DNA of 64,000 nt from contig NC_003281.10 of the NCBI RefSeq assembly GCF_000002985.6, positions 4,216,001 to 4,280,000 on the forward strand. Direction: 5' to 3'. The stretch's first letter is position 1. Every line of letters starts with the position of its first letter. Position numbers and translations under genes: made by a program. Positions 47,143-59,925 of the stretch are shown here, in pieces. The notes under the pieces are model-generated. The model saw only the letters and a list, made by a program, of their open reading frames with translations. It was not told where the DNA came from and searched no databases. Source of the DNA: Caenorhabditis elegans. Its lineage: Eukaryota; Nematoda; Chromadorea; Rhabditida; Rhabditidae.

Positions 47143-48081
47143 CTGAAAAAAATCGATTTTTTGAGAAAAACTAATTTTCAGAGAATTTAATTATTACAAA
47201 GACGCGAACATTTGTACAAAAAATACGGTAACCGGTCTCGACGCGACAATTTTAGTTCAATGCAAAAATGTGTTTAACAAAAATATCGTAGCTGCATAAT
47301 TTTCATAGATTTTGTTCAAATTTTAAGTATTTTAATATTTGTATGAGTAAATATATTTTTGAGATAAAATCGATGAAAATTCTGTGCAAACAAAAGTTTT
47401 TCGATTAGAAAAATAAAAATTGAAAGAAGATTATGAAAAATCGATGAAAATTCCGTAACAAAGAGATTCTTAAACTACAGTAATCCTTAAAGGCGCACAC
47501 CATTTTTGCATTTAATACACATTTGTCGTTTCGAGACCAGCCACTGTACTGTTGCTGCAAAAAGCGCAAAATTTTCGTTTTTAAGGAACTAATATTGAAA
47601 GAATTTGTAAAATTTCTTTTTTAAAGATAATTTTGCCAAAAATAAAATTAGAAAATTATTTTTATATTTGGAGAGTATTAGGAAACTCTGATATTTTTTA
47701 AGGTATTTAAAAAATTTTTAAACGAGAAAAAATAAGCGAAATTTGACTTCAACAAAAAAAAAGGGATTTCTTTAAAACATTAAAATAATTTGACAAGTCT
47801 TCATTTTAAATATCTATCGCAAGAGTTGTTGTTGTTTTTTTTTTTGGGAATAAATTGATTGATATTGGAGAAAAGTAATAGAAAAACAAAAAAAAACCAC
47901 TGACAACCAAAACAATTTTGTTAGATTAATCTAGATTCAAGAGAATATTTGGAGGGAAATGGGATTAAAATATAAAAGGTTTCGTTTTCTATGAAAATGT
48001 GATGAAAGGAGGGAGGGAACACGGAGATAGAAAAATAAGTTATCGAGATCCAAATAAAAAAAACAAAAATTAGAAAATTAT
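47143..48081. other. Spacer between SF3B1 and DEPDC5 genes with foldback repeat
   Basis: About 940 bp between two same-strand genes. It contains the sftb-1 3' UTR, the DEPDC5 promoter or trans-splice region, and foldback copy E at 47219-47550. No other gene is visible. Confidence 0.5.
47219..47550. repeat. Dispersed foldback family, copy E
   Basis: The left arm has ACCGGTCTCGACGCGACA; the right arm has CTACAGTAATCCTTAAAGGCG and ends GTCGTTTCGAGACC. The spacer holds paired TGCATAATTTTCATAGA / AATCGATGAAAATTC segments. Confidence 0.65.
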
Positions 48082-51000
48082 TTAAAGATTATAATCAAGT
48101 TCGTAGCGGACATATTGATTTGTTGGGGTGTTCTCGATACGTGGATAGGCGGCAATAAGAGCATCTGCGGAGCCAAGAATTAGGTTGTTGAAGACCTGGA
48201 AATATTAATATGAAATTACATAAAAATTTAGCGCTTGTGGAAAAAACGTCTCAATATTCCGAATACAAATTTTAAAAAATTTATAGAAATTTTCTAATCT
48301 TTTTTTAAATTTTGCGGAAAATTTGAGAAGTACCAAAACATTTTTGAATTCCCGCGCAACCTGTATTTAATTTTTTCCTTTTTCAATTTTTCCGGTCGCT
48401 CACTTTTGGTCGAAAAAAAAGAAGATATTTCACAATAAAAATAAATTTTCTCTGAAAAATAAAAATTCAATTGAAAAAAATCATTAAAAAATTAGAAACA
48501 TTCTATAAATATTTTAAAAGCTATATTCCGAATATTTCCACTATTTCTGTAATTGAAAATTCAAGGAAACTAAAATAATTACCTTCCACACTGGTTCTCG
48601 AACTTTTCTCGCTGGATGCCAAAGAGCTTGCAGGCAATATTGAAGAACCTGAAATGAATTTTAATTTTTGAAATTATTAAGAATTTAAAATAAAAACCTT
48701 AATAGGTCCCAACGAAACTCGCATTCCTTCACATGCAAACACCCATCGTTGAATAAGATGCGGTGAGTTTTCCAACATATTGGGCCACACATAATTCAAT
48801 AAATGAATAAGTGCATCTTCACAACCAAATCCATAAACTCCAATAGCAAGATGAGCAACTGCGTCGACTGCAATCTGACGATGAACTTGATCTCTTTCCA
48901 TTAATGCATCAATGAGCAGCGGAACAACTGCATAAATGTAGTCTTTTGCCATTTCTCCAATGTATTCGAACATGAATGAAAGAGCTTTTAAAACTCCGTT
49001 TTGTACATTAATTTCAGGTACACGATACTCGTTCATAATTGCTGGAAGTACTGTAAATGGGGCACAAGTTTCCGAAACAATGGCAATGGCGACTGTTGTA
49101 CACACACGGAGCTGGCGTTCTTGGACCTGAAAAATAATTTATTTTAAAAGAATCACTTCTAATCCGAGCCTACCTTCAAATTATTGAGCAACGTTGCGAG
49201 AACATCATGTGGTCCGATAGCTTTTGCAATAAATCCAAATGTATTAATTGCAGCTCTTCGAATACTTTTCTTGTGAGCTTTAAGCAATTCGAGAAGCTCG
49301 AAACAGATTCTCATCCATTCTCTTGCAGATACAAATTCAGATCCTCTATCAGCGATTGCTCCCACCAAATCGATACAGTTCTCCTGCACTTTCTCGTGAC
49401 GATTCTTCAAAATTGGTGTCAATCTTGGCAGCAAATCTTTGATTGGTGGAGTCATTTTGGTCATTCCAATAACATTGCAAATTGCTTTCAATGCACCGAG
49501 AATTGATCCAAGTACTTCTGGATATTCTTCTCCCAAATACTCATACAATACTACTCCCATGTGTCCCATCATTTTCTCCTCTTCACACATATGCATAACC
49601 GGTGCAATTCTGGCAATTAAATCAGCAGCTTGTTGACGAACTTTTGCAGATTTGTTGTTGAGACGCCACAGAATAGTACCACAGATTTGTGGGATATATG
49701 CCTTGGCACGTCGTCCAAGACTTGAGCAGATTGTTCCAAAACCATCAAGCATCACAGAATCTTCTTGAGTTTGTTCCTGGAAAGCATAAAGAAGACCATC
49801 AATCAGTTGTTCTTCAAGTCGAGCATCAATATCAGTCGCTCCTTGCAACGCTACAATATTCTCAATTGTTTCCATAACCATTTTTCTGTATTGCTCATTT
49901 TCATCCTTCAAATCATCAACAATTCGAGCAATCATCTCAACGCATCCGACTTTTTGAGCAATTTCCACAGTTGTATCAACCAATTGGCGATAGTTACGAC
50001 GATCCATAGCCATTCTTTGATTCCAGAATGCTTTGAAGAAGCTTGGAAGTACTTCGTCTCGAATGTAACTCGCTTCTACTCCGTCTGTTGCACAACACTG
50101 CTTGACAACCTGCAAATTTAAATGTTAAACGATAGTTCTACGAATGTTTTGGTTATTATATCACTCACCTTTAAAACAATCTTTTTCATTTCCTCATCTG
50201 GCGATGCAAACTCGCGAATCAAAATGAGCATCACTTCTCTTGTATAATATGAAGCATATTCTGCGTCCATCAATGGAATCAGGTAACCAATAGCTTTAAG
50301 GAATGCAGCAAGACCTTTTCCACGATGCATACGAATACCTTTCCAAAGAGGTTTCAACACTGAATCGAAAGCTTCAATTCCGTATGGAGATGAAGCTTCG
50401 GCGAGAGCTGCCAAGCAGAGAGCAGTGATAGTTCGGACCTGAAACGATTTGCATCAATTCCAGAAACTTTAGAAATTAAAAAGAAAACCTTTTGCTGTTC
50501 ATCATCCAATCCGCTTTCAACAATATCAACAAGTGCTTTCAAATGTGGTAATACTGCACAACCCATCAAAATGGCCATTTGTTGAACAATTTTAATACCC
50601 GTGTGCCGAGCCTGCCAACTTTTTTTACTTTTGCACACAGCTTTAAGGAATGGGAGGAGAGCTGGAATTCCGAGAGCTGAGGCGACGACAGCGAATGCAC
50701 GAGCGGTTGTATTACGGACATATCTGCAAATTTTTGGGTTTGATTAAAAGCTTTGTGATGTTTTTTCTGCTTTAAATTCATTAAAACTGACCCGCAAATA
50801 CCGAATTTCATAGTGAGATTTTTAAAAATCTAAAAAATACATTTTTAAAACTTTTTTTGAAAAAATTCGGTCTTTTCGGACTTTTTTAAATTAAAAACTA
50901 GTGTAAACCTATAGAAAATCACTTGATTAATCTGAAATTAACATTAATTTCAGCTGGAACGTTTCAGAAAGTTCTCAAAAATGGCCAAAAGTTGCCAGAT

Positions 51001-53266
51001 TTTCTATAGTTTCAAACTAATTTTTAATATTTCTTCAATTTTTTTACTGTTTTCCAGGGAAAATTGAACAACCATATATTTGGTGTTTGTTTAATTGAAA
51101 AATCAACAAAACTGTCGACAAACTTACTCATCAACATTATCAATATCAGGCCTCATTGTAGAAATCATTGTTGCCAATCCAGCGGCCTTTGCAAGGTTGG
51201 AAATGATCTCACGACCTGAAAATATTTAATTTTTAAATTTTAAAATTTATTCTAAATTTTCAAACCTTCAACTCTTGCATAATAATCCTCATCGATAAGA
51301 AGTGGCTCAATGACGACAAGAATCTTATGCACATATGGTCTGACGAGATCATCCAATTTGTATAGAATTCGATCAATAACTTTTACCATCAAATGCCGTT
51401 CTTGATCCTCCAGCGATGGTGACATGAGAAGTGGAAGAATTTGATTGAAAAGTGGACCTGCTCCGTACTTTCGCGCGTTTTCTGTTATTTTTCTCAATCC
51501 GCTCTTTCTCATTGGCGGGGTTCCATTTTTGATTTTCAATAAATGCTCCATAATTTCCCGTTCATTTTTCTCTTCTTTCGTGAGTTGACTCTCATCTACA
51601 TCCATCAACAACTTATCGAAATATTGCATATCATCTGGCTTTAGAGGTGGTAATTCTGCATTCTTAGGTTGAGTATCCACCAGACCACCGACTCCTTTCT
51701 CTCCGATTCCATCTCTATCTGGTGTTCCAGGCATAAAGAATCCTCCACCAGCAGCTCCACCCATTGGAGTTGGAGTGGCCATCAACTTCCGTGATGGTGT
51801 TCTCAGAGGAATGTAGTTCATTGGAGGAACCAGAACCTTGTAGCCAGGTGGGAATAGTGAATCGAGTTCTTCATCAGTCAATGGACGGTTTCTGTCATCA
51901 ATTTCCTTCTCCCATCGGTAAATTTGCATTTGTTCAGGTGTCATTGGAATCATATGAGGAGCTGGTGTTTTCATTCCCATTGCTGCCGTTCCAATTGGAG
52001 TTGCTCCACCTGAATATATTTTATATTAATTTTATATTAATTACAATATTTTGTAATAAACCTGGAGTCATTGCTCCGATTGGAGTCTGTGAAGGGTGGC
52101 TCGGTGTGAATGATGGTGTCTGTAATCCGGAATGAAGTGGAGTAGCTGCTGCCACATTCGGAGTTTGTGATGGTGTCAGATCCCATCGTGAACGACGCTT
52201 CGATGCGGATGGAGTATCCTCAATCTTAACATCATCTGATCCTCCTCTAGCAGGAGTCTCCATTCCCCATCCCGGTGTCATTGATCCATCATTGAGATTC
52301 TCTTTTGGAGTTTCATCCCAACGATTTCTTCTCGGGGTCTGTGCTGCCGGAGTCGTTGACCATTTATCCACAGAAGGAGTTGCATCAGCTGCTCCAGTCG
52401 AGTGAGCCGGTGTTTCATCCCATCTAGCAGCTCTTGGTGTTGCTGCATCTGCACTAATCTTCGAAAATCCTAATCTTTTTCGTGGAGCAGAACCCTGAGA
52501 TGGAGTTGCAGAAGCTGCACCAAGATTATCAGAAGATGCATCAGTTGATGGAGCTTCAGCATCCCATCTTCCTTTCTTTTTCTCTGGCTGTCCAGTAACA
52601 TGAAGCTCTCCAGCTTTTGCTCGATCGGCAAGCTCCCGTTCAACACGCCCTTTCTCTTCATGGTACATCTGATCACGCATAACTTCTGCGTAACCTCGAT
52701 TCCGATTGTCAGGAGTTTGATCAACTGAAAGAATAAATTTAATTAAAGTCAAAATGATTTTCGATCTTACCAAAAGCATCCGCTCTGTCTGGAGAGATCT
52801 GTCTCCTCATAGCTCTTTCGTGATACTTGGATTGTCGTTCTGCGATGGTTTTTGTGCGAGTATCTGCGAATGGATCAGTGTCCTCGGAGGCAGCAGCCAC
52901 CTCTTCGATGAATTTGTGTGGCTGTGCATAATTTGTACTTTTCTTTTGTACACTCGGCATCGAATCCTCATCGACGTCATCTTCTTCTCCGGTTCCAATC
53001 GAGTCTAGGTAACTATCCCGATTTTCACCACGAACACTTCCGTAAACATCCTGAAATTGAAAAGATTCAAAAAGTAATAGAGAATTTTCAAATTTTCAAA
53101 TAAAGTATTAGAATTCACTAACCGTGTCGAAATTACCAGCGGCTCCGAAGGCCACTTTATTTCCGTTTCCCTTATTCTCATCGTTGTCTTCGGCTGCCGC
53201 GGCACGCTGGTTTGCGACCCTTTTGCGGTTCAACTCCTGCGCATAAGCCTCGCCTGAACGAGACAT
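48082..53266 (-). CDS. sftb-1: SFTB-1, SF3B1 (SF3b155) splicing factor
   Basis: Core subunit of U2 snRNP that grips the branch-point helix in the nucleus. Eleven exons: 53123-53266, 52771-53050, 52062-52724, 51266-52009, 51128-51215, 50489-50723, 50169-50438, 49174-50109, 48698-49126, 48583-48648, 48082-48195; 1322 aa. The first ATG is four bases after a TTGTAG acceptor. The N-terminal third is disordered, with repeated RWD-x-TP motifs (U2AF-homology ligand sites and phospho-TP sites). The C-terminal two-thirds is the HEAT superhelix, nearly identical to human (for example [40 protein letters not shown]). Residue 718 (codon 50489-50491) is the lysine matching human K700 and falls at an exon end. 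The only neighbour on the same strand is DEPDC5, 0.9 kb downstream. Confidence 0.97.
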
Positions 53267-53270
53267 CGAT

Positions 53271-54256
53271 CTACAATCAATATTGATTATATGGAAGAAA
53301 GATTAAAGTTGGAAGGAAAAAAACTTTTTTTAGAAAAGATTTAGAAAACAACATCCTAAACTTCGATAGCTTGCGCGAAACCATTTTCAAATTGTAATAA
53401 ACAATTGCAAAAATTTATTAATGAAATCACTAAAAAGAAATGGAAACCATAATCCTTTTACAATGAACAATATTCAAAGAAATACACTCAAGAAACTAAA
53501 ATATTAATACCCTTGAAAAATAATGGATTATCTTACGAATTTTTATGAACATCAGACAGACAACAATATTTAAAGTTTTTCTGTTGTTTTTTTTTAAATA
53601 ATTTAAAAGTTTTTAAACGTAAAATAACTGAAAACTGTCCCTTAAAAGGCGAAAATTGCATTCGAAATTTTGCACGAGAATCGCGTCAATGCACCGGTCG
53701 CGCGCCAACAGCACCTGCTGGCGCGCTCTCCGATCAGTGGAGGAAGATCGAAGATTGTGTTCACTTCAAGAGTTTTGACATTTCATTTGGAATATGGTGA
53801 GTTGCTCGTTTTAGTAGGTCTTTTCTGTTTTTTGTTGTTTTTTAGTGTTTCTTTCGACGTATATCGACTTTATAAGCAAATTTCCAATAAAATTGTGAAC
53901 TTTTTTAAAAATTAATTTTTTTTCACCAACATTGTGGCCACTTTAAAATTGAAGCATAACTAAAATGTTCTTATTTTTAAATTTTTATTTAAAATAAAAG
54001 CTTTCTTATTTTTTTAAGTGGTTTTATCATGTTTTTGCTTTCTCGTTCTTATAGAGAGAGAGAGAGAGAGAAGAGACGCAGAATACTGGGGCAGCATATA
54101 GCATGTGTGTTGTTTAGATGTCTCCTTGCCCCTACAACCCTTTTCTATCGATTTCCCCGTTTTTTTCGGTCTGCCACGTGCTTCTTTTTCAGTTCATGCC
54201 TTTTCTCCTTTTATGAGATTCTTTTTTCCCCAACAAAATCTTATCGAAAATTTCAG
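53271..54256. promoter_or_regulatory. Divergent promoter region of sftb-1 and the BTB gene
   Basis: About 1 kb between divergent genes. A GC-rich patch at 53685-53760 holds a near-perfect inverted repeat (53700-53726). A GGTGAGTT-type donor near 53793 could end a non-coding first exon of the BTB gene, but joining it to the next exon gives only a very short upstream frame. An AG dinucleotide run lies at 54054-54072. The promoter role is inferred from position. Confidence 0.45.
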
Positions 54257-54270
54257 GGTAAAGTCTGAAA

Positions 54271-56253
54271 ATGGCTCCGAACAAGGCTGCCGCTGAAGAG
54301 TATCCAGTGGATATTGTGGATTTAAGTGATGATTTTAAGAGTAGCAAGACTCTTGATTTGGTCCTAGACGAGGAGCACAAAGTCTACAGATATTGGATTC
54401 ATTTGAAGTGTATGAAATGGTCAGTTTTACTTCTAAACGATAAATTGTTCACTTTTCTGGAAAAAACGCTGAATTTTGGCTTTATGGTTAAAAAAAAACA
54501 TAATTTTTAAGAAGTTGAAACTACAGTACTCTTTATTGTCGTTTCGAGAAACCGTATTTTTGCACGGAAATCGATCAACGTTGCTTCTGAGAAATAATAT
54601 AATCCCATAACAAAACTGAATTGTCAGGCAAATTGAGTTGCGTGCAAATTCCTTCGAATGCTTTGCTGCTTACTTCAAAACTCCAGCCACCTGGTCAGCG
54701 GAAGTTGAATTCGAAATTCGGGCTCACGTTACAAACTCTGTGAGAAGCGAAAAGTTTACTGGACGATATACAGGATCCAATCATGTCTACTTTCGTCCAT
54801 TGAAGCTTCAAGATCATATGGTTCGAGAGAAGCTGAGAAGTATGAGAGTAGAAATCACAGTGAATGTCATTAAAACTATGAACTTCGGAATGCTCTACGA
54901 CTATTTTGATGTTCTACCAGAAGAAGAGAATGCTTTGTTGAAAGTTGAAGATCGTCTTATTCGTGTGAATAAAAGATATCTGTCAATGATGTCTCCATTC
55001 TTTAAAGCATTATTCTATGGAGAATTGGGTGAAGATAAAGAAATCTATGAGATGAAAGAGAAGTTCCGTGAGATTATAACTTTCCTCAGATGTATTTATC
55101 CACACAGACAACCTGTTACAAGTATGTTCCACAATTTTGAGAATCGAATTATTATCAAATTTGCAGAGAAAAGCCTCGACTATCTTCTCCAACTCGCAGA
55201 TCGTTATCAATGTCAACCAATTGTGGATGCGTGTGAGATGTTCATGTGTGCACATTATCATGAATATCAGAAGAAGACGGAGAAATGTTTCTCTTACGTG
55301 GAAAAGTATAAGATGCAAAGAGTTTTGGTACGTTCAAACGTGGACTTGTGGGGAATTTACTATGAATTGCTCCCGGTATCTACAACAAGCGTGGGCGGCA
55401 AATCTTCTGCAAAACTTACAAAACTGTTTGTTTCAATGTTATAATTCATTATATTGAATGAATGAAAAACTGGTATAGAAATGAAGAAAATGGGTTGTAC
55501 CATCGGAAAAAATATTAATTTGAGTTTAAAATTTTGAAAAACACCTCAACTAGTACTCGAAAGCTATCATTTGCCAAAAACTTTTTAACTGGAAACGGCA
55601 ACTTTAACGCAGTATTTGAAGTGCTTTTCAAATAGTTTAGAGCAAAAATAAACATTATTTTCAGATTGAACGAATAGTTTTCTACATTTCTATATTCATT
55701 TTATATCAAATCAAAAAGTTGGATTTTCATATTAAAAGGAGGGGGGGGGGCAACTTTGTAAATTTGCCAAAAATGTTTCAGCCAAATTAGTAAACTAATT
55801 TAATAACCAAACTTAAATTAGATCTCATCCAATATATATAAGTACATCAAATTAAGATAACCATAAGTGATAGCCCATTTACTTTTGTTGCATATTCCCG
55901 TCTTGATATCTTAAATTTTTCAGCGAATTATTGTCGAATACGTGGCAGTAACCCAATCACCAGCTCAATTCCGTCTTCAATCATACTATCGAGATCTTTC
56001 TGAGAAGACACAACTTGCTGTTTTGGATTACATGGCAAAGAATCAAAGTCGACGTGGAAAAGAGTTGGAACGTCGTCGTGGAGTAAATTCTCATCGAGCA
56101 AACATCGATCCAATCGACGATCAGGATCCACCAAATGGACGTCTTCTTGGAATTGCTGATCCATTGAGAAATGCGGATCCACGTCCACCACAGCCTGGCT
56201 ACAATGTTCCAAGATATGGAAATTTCCGGCCACTTGTATTCGGCCATCATTAG
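54271..56253 (+). CDS. BTB-domain protein with MATH-like N-terminus
   Basis: Four exons: 54271-54419, 54628-55121, 55167-55327, 55924-56253; 377 aa. The ATG lies 14 bases after a TTTCAG acceptor. Residues ~40-145 resemble a diverged MATH/TRAF fold, inferred from layout and a central tryptophan. A BTB domain spans ~148-245, with LLKVEDRLIRVNKRYLSMMS, SPFFKALFYGE and the LADRYQC helix. BTB proteins dimerise and in worms often act as cullin-3 adaptors; that role is inferred. The last exon adds 110 charged and proline-rich residues of no known family. The 45-bp intron 55122-55166 is itself open in frame, and the third donor (GTACGT) can be read through to a stop at 55442-55444, so other isoforms are possible. 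AATAAA lies near 56489. I do not recognise a gene name. Confidence 0.82.
55741..55750 (+). repeat. Poly-G tract (10)
   Basis: Ten consecutive G residues after AGGA inside the last BTB-gene intron. Confidence 0.85.
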
Positions 56254-58699
56254 TATTTTATCATAAGCTTTACCCCCATTTCCATGACTAGAAATCTCAA
56301 TTGAATTACATTAATTTGAAATCAAGCACATACACTCGAAAATATCATTCCCTGTCCATTTTATAGTTTTCTTTTTCACTTCATTTATTTCCAAAAATGA
56401 TGCATCTTTCGAAGTATTTTTAATAATTCAAATTTAGTGATACATTTGTATGTAACATTTACGCTTTTCATCTTTTAATCTTTCATAATAAATGCTCAAT
56501 AATCTATAAACTCTAGAAGAATATGTGAAGGATTTTATATGGTCTCAGCGGTTTGTAAAAATGTTTTCTACAAGAAAACTATTGAACCAATATCCACGGT
56601 AGGCAAAAACGTAAGCCTGAAAATTTGCCTACAATAGAAGGTTCAAGCGATAGACTAACGTATTTCCTGAAAGTTAAATATTTTCCGAATCATTTCGAAT
56701 AATTCCCCCACTGTTTCCCGATAGCACCCGATATTCGCCAAAATTATGAATAACTTGGTTTCCACAAAAAACGAAGACTTTCCCAAAAATAAAAACGGCC
56801 CAATATCCCTAGTTTTTACTCATTCTCGAACCGAAATGCCACCGGAAATATAACTTTAGTTATATTCACTTTTTCTTGAGTCCCTGACAGTATTACATAT
56901 GTCTAATTATCGTGGCAATTGGCAGATTCGTCGTCACACGTCATCAAATCTCGCCTGCTTTCTTTTGTGCACTGTACACTAGATTTATGACATGACGTCA
57001 TCTGATGGAGGTCTGTTTGTTATTGAGCTATGGTCATTTTGTGTGTAGATTGCTCAGTTGCTCATTAATCCAAATCGTCTTTGTCGTTGCCAAATCCCAC
57101 CTGAAGCGACCCGTGATGTGCACGTGACGGAGCACAGGAACAATTTGAATGCATGTTACTGGGTGGTTCTCTTCAGCTTTTGCTGGTGTTTTTAATTGTT
57201 AATTGGAAAAATACGAACACTGAAAAATTGCATTATTTTTTTAGAAACAGAGAATTTCATAGAATTGAAGAGGTTTGAACTTGCCATATGCTTCAGAAAA
57301 AAAGAAGTTTCGATCAAAACCTTTAAAAATCAGTTCTTTTGAATATGAAGGGTGTAAATATTTTGGATGTTTTTCTATTGGATTCTTATTGAACTCATAC
57401 CTACTGATTGATTTCAAATTAGGAAAAACTTGTAAAAACCGGAGAATCTAGCATTTCAGCTTCGTCGACAACTATGTTCTGTTAAGTCTTTTAAAACTTG
57501 TAAAAACACTTCTAATTTTTTTTCAGAACTCAAAATGAACATTATGCTCGATCGTAAAGTTAAAAATAACTTTTTTATAAATCAAAATTGCTATCCGACT
57601 CCAGGGCTCTCTTGTCTCCTACGACGGTGTGGTGGGAGGTAGTTTGGAGCACTCCCTTTGATTTCAAAAAAATCCACGTGGGCCATTTTTGTCTTACATT
57701 ATAAAGATCCCAATATCTAAAGTTCGTCAACTATTTTATAGCGAAATCAATCTAGACCGAAATAAGAAATATTCCAATATTCAAGTCGAAATTTATGATT
57801 TTTGATAGACTTGGCCTTTGTTAAATAGTTTTCAATGAGAAAACACACTGATGAACACTAGTCACTTCATTCATAATTTTAATAAAAAAGCATACAAGTC
57901 AGTTAACATTCAGCCATCATTTTCTTATCTGACTTCTTTTGCACATGAATACCATATGTTGTTGCCTACAGGTCCATCTCATGCTGACACACGTTCACGA
58001 CTGCCTACGTGCCCACCAATGTTCCTACTTTTCACACACCCACCTGCTTACAGATCATCATCATGCCTATCTACATTCTTACTTCATGTCTACCGAATGC
58101 ATGCCTCACCCCTGCTTGCTTGCATGCATACCTCTTACCTGCCACCTTACAACATTAAATTATTTTTTATGAGAAATCTTTTTTTTTAAATTTATTGTAG
58201 TTGTCGCATCCCCAATTAAATATACAATCAAACTGTGGAAACGAATTTATCAGCGATCCTTGGTGGGAAAATTCCCGTAAAAGAACTGGAAATATTTGAA
58301 GTTTTTCACTTTTGTTTACCTCACTTGAAAACTGGAAAAAAGTGAGACGTGTGAAAAAAAACCAATGCCCTCAAAAGTCAATTGGAAATTTAGTTTGCTT
58401 GTGAGTTTTGTAACCTGTTTTATTTATTTTGTAATAAATGACTAGCCCATTCAGCCATGACTGCGGTAGATTTTTTTATCGTTAAAAAAAATATATAAAA
58501 TGTAGGTTTTGGAATGGGCTGCTGAGAAATTATCAATCACGTGGTCACTTTTTTTTCAAAGTTCAGAAAAGTTTGCTCAAAAACCACCTCCCCCTAATCC
58601 AAACTTCCGACCCCTGTAATCTAGAGACTCATTTGACTACAATTTAGAGAAGGAACACCTGTACAAATTCATATGTTGTTCACGTGAAAAGGATCTTAT

Positions 58700-58915
58700 C
58701 TACAAGGCACCCTTCTTCTCCTTCTTCCCACCACTTGGTGCCGTTTCCTCCCGTTGCACACCTCGGGAATTTCGTTGACACGACGTTGTCTGTGTCTCCG
58801 TGCCACTGCATACTATTTCACTCGGAATTCTTTTGATCCTATCAAGTGGTGGTGTGGTTTGTTGGTGTGAGAGCGATTGGTGGTAGTGGTGGGGTGGTAA
58901 TGTAGCATTCCCCAT
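58700..58915 (-). CDS. Possible small protein of 71 residues, unrecognised
   Basis: An open frame of 71 codons with better GC balance than its surroundings. It starts MGNATLPPHHYHQSLSHQ, is rich in Pro, His, Gln and Ser, and ends in a Lys-rich GGKKEKKGAL tail. The MGN start would permit N-myristoylation. There is no convincing TTTCAG acceptor just upstream and no homology I recognise. It may be a short gene, an exon of a longer transcript, or chance. Confidence 0.25.
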   Translation of the reverse strand: MGNATLPPHHYHQSLSHQQTTPPLDRIKRIPSEIVCSGTETQTTSCQRNSRGVQREETAPSGGKKEKKGAL

Positions 58916-59864
58916 TCATACATAGATCTGTCATTTTCTGGTGACATCAGGTACATGAAAAGAATCTTAATCTTGTTGTTTGGTCAATTAGATCGGTTAC
59001 AGTAATCCATTTTGAGCAGCTAATGGTGGAAAACTGGGAAAAGGTGAAAACAGCCCGCACAGTAGAGAACGGATTACCTGTCACTGTTACAAGAACACGG
59101 TTCAGTAAACGCTTTTGTTAACTTCCTTCAAAAAAAGAAGTACTGTAGTTAGAGCTTCGTTATGAGGTTATTTGAATCGACGCGTTTTTCAGCTTACAGC
59201 GAGTATTCCACACAGTCTCATCACACTAAAAAGGCTGAAATAAATTGAAAATAATGAAATTTCTATCATGGCAATTCAATAAACCCTAGATATCGTATTT
59301 TTCTAGTATTTGCATCCGAATGTTCAAGTGATAGATTGCGAGCAGTTTTAGAAAAGGAAGGCCCTTTTTAAATTAAGTTTTCAGGACCAGAACACCCAGT
59401 TCGAAGGACTTCTCAGTCGAAATTTTTTGAAGCTCTCCAAATATTTCAGATAAAGGCTAACCCCAATCAGAGCGGTTACGGTAGGCTCTTGGCACTTCTC
59501 TTATACTTATATTTTAGAAAAGCATTCTCCCAAAATAATGTAAAAGTGTATTTTACCATACACCAAAACCGTAGTTGATCTTCTGATTCTAATGATTTAA
59601 TCTCCGAATAGATAAGAAAAAATTTCCATCTGTCAAAATATTGACAAAATTATGAGAAATGTTTCAGGCAAGATTACGAAAACTACGGAGATAGTAAAAT
59701 CAAAAGATCACACATAAAAAATTATTTGAAGTATAGTATACTGTTTTGGTGTCTAAAGAAAATTGCACTCAAAATTTAAAAATGTATAATAATCTTGAAT
59801 ACAGAAAAAAACGAGATTCAACAACTTTGACAAGTTGAATTTCCTCCATAATGAAAACTGCAAG

Positions 59865-59925
59865 ACCAATCAGCGATTCGCTCCACCCATATTTCAGCCA
59901 ATCAGGTTCGAAGGCGCTGATTGGT
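59865..59925. repeat. ACCAATCAGCG inverted repeat
   Basis: ACCAATCAGCG at the left and CGCTGATTGGT at the right, 39 bp apart, with a further CAGCCAATCAGG between them. A related unit occurs near 19084-19130. Confidence 0.6.

Noticed and set aside
57851..58189. 112-codon plus frame near 58 kb
   Set aside because: Generated by the scattered GCCTGCCTAC-type repeat units; Cys/Pro/His-rich with no domain.
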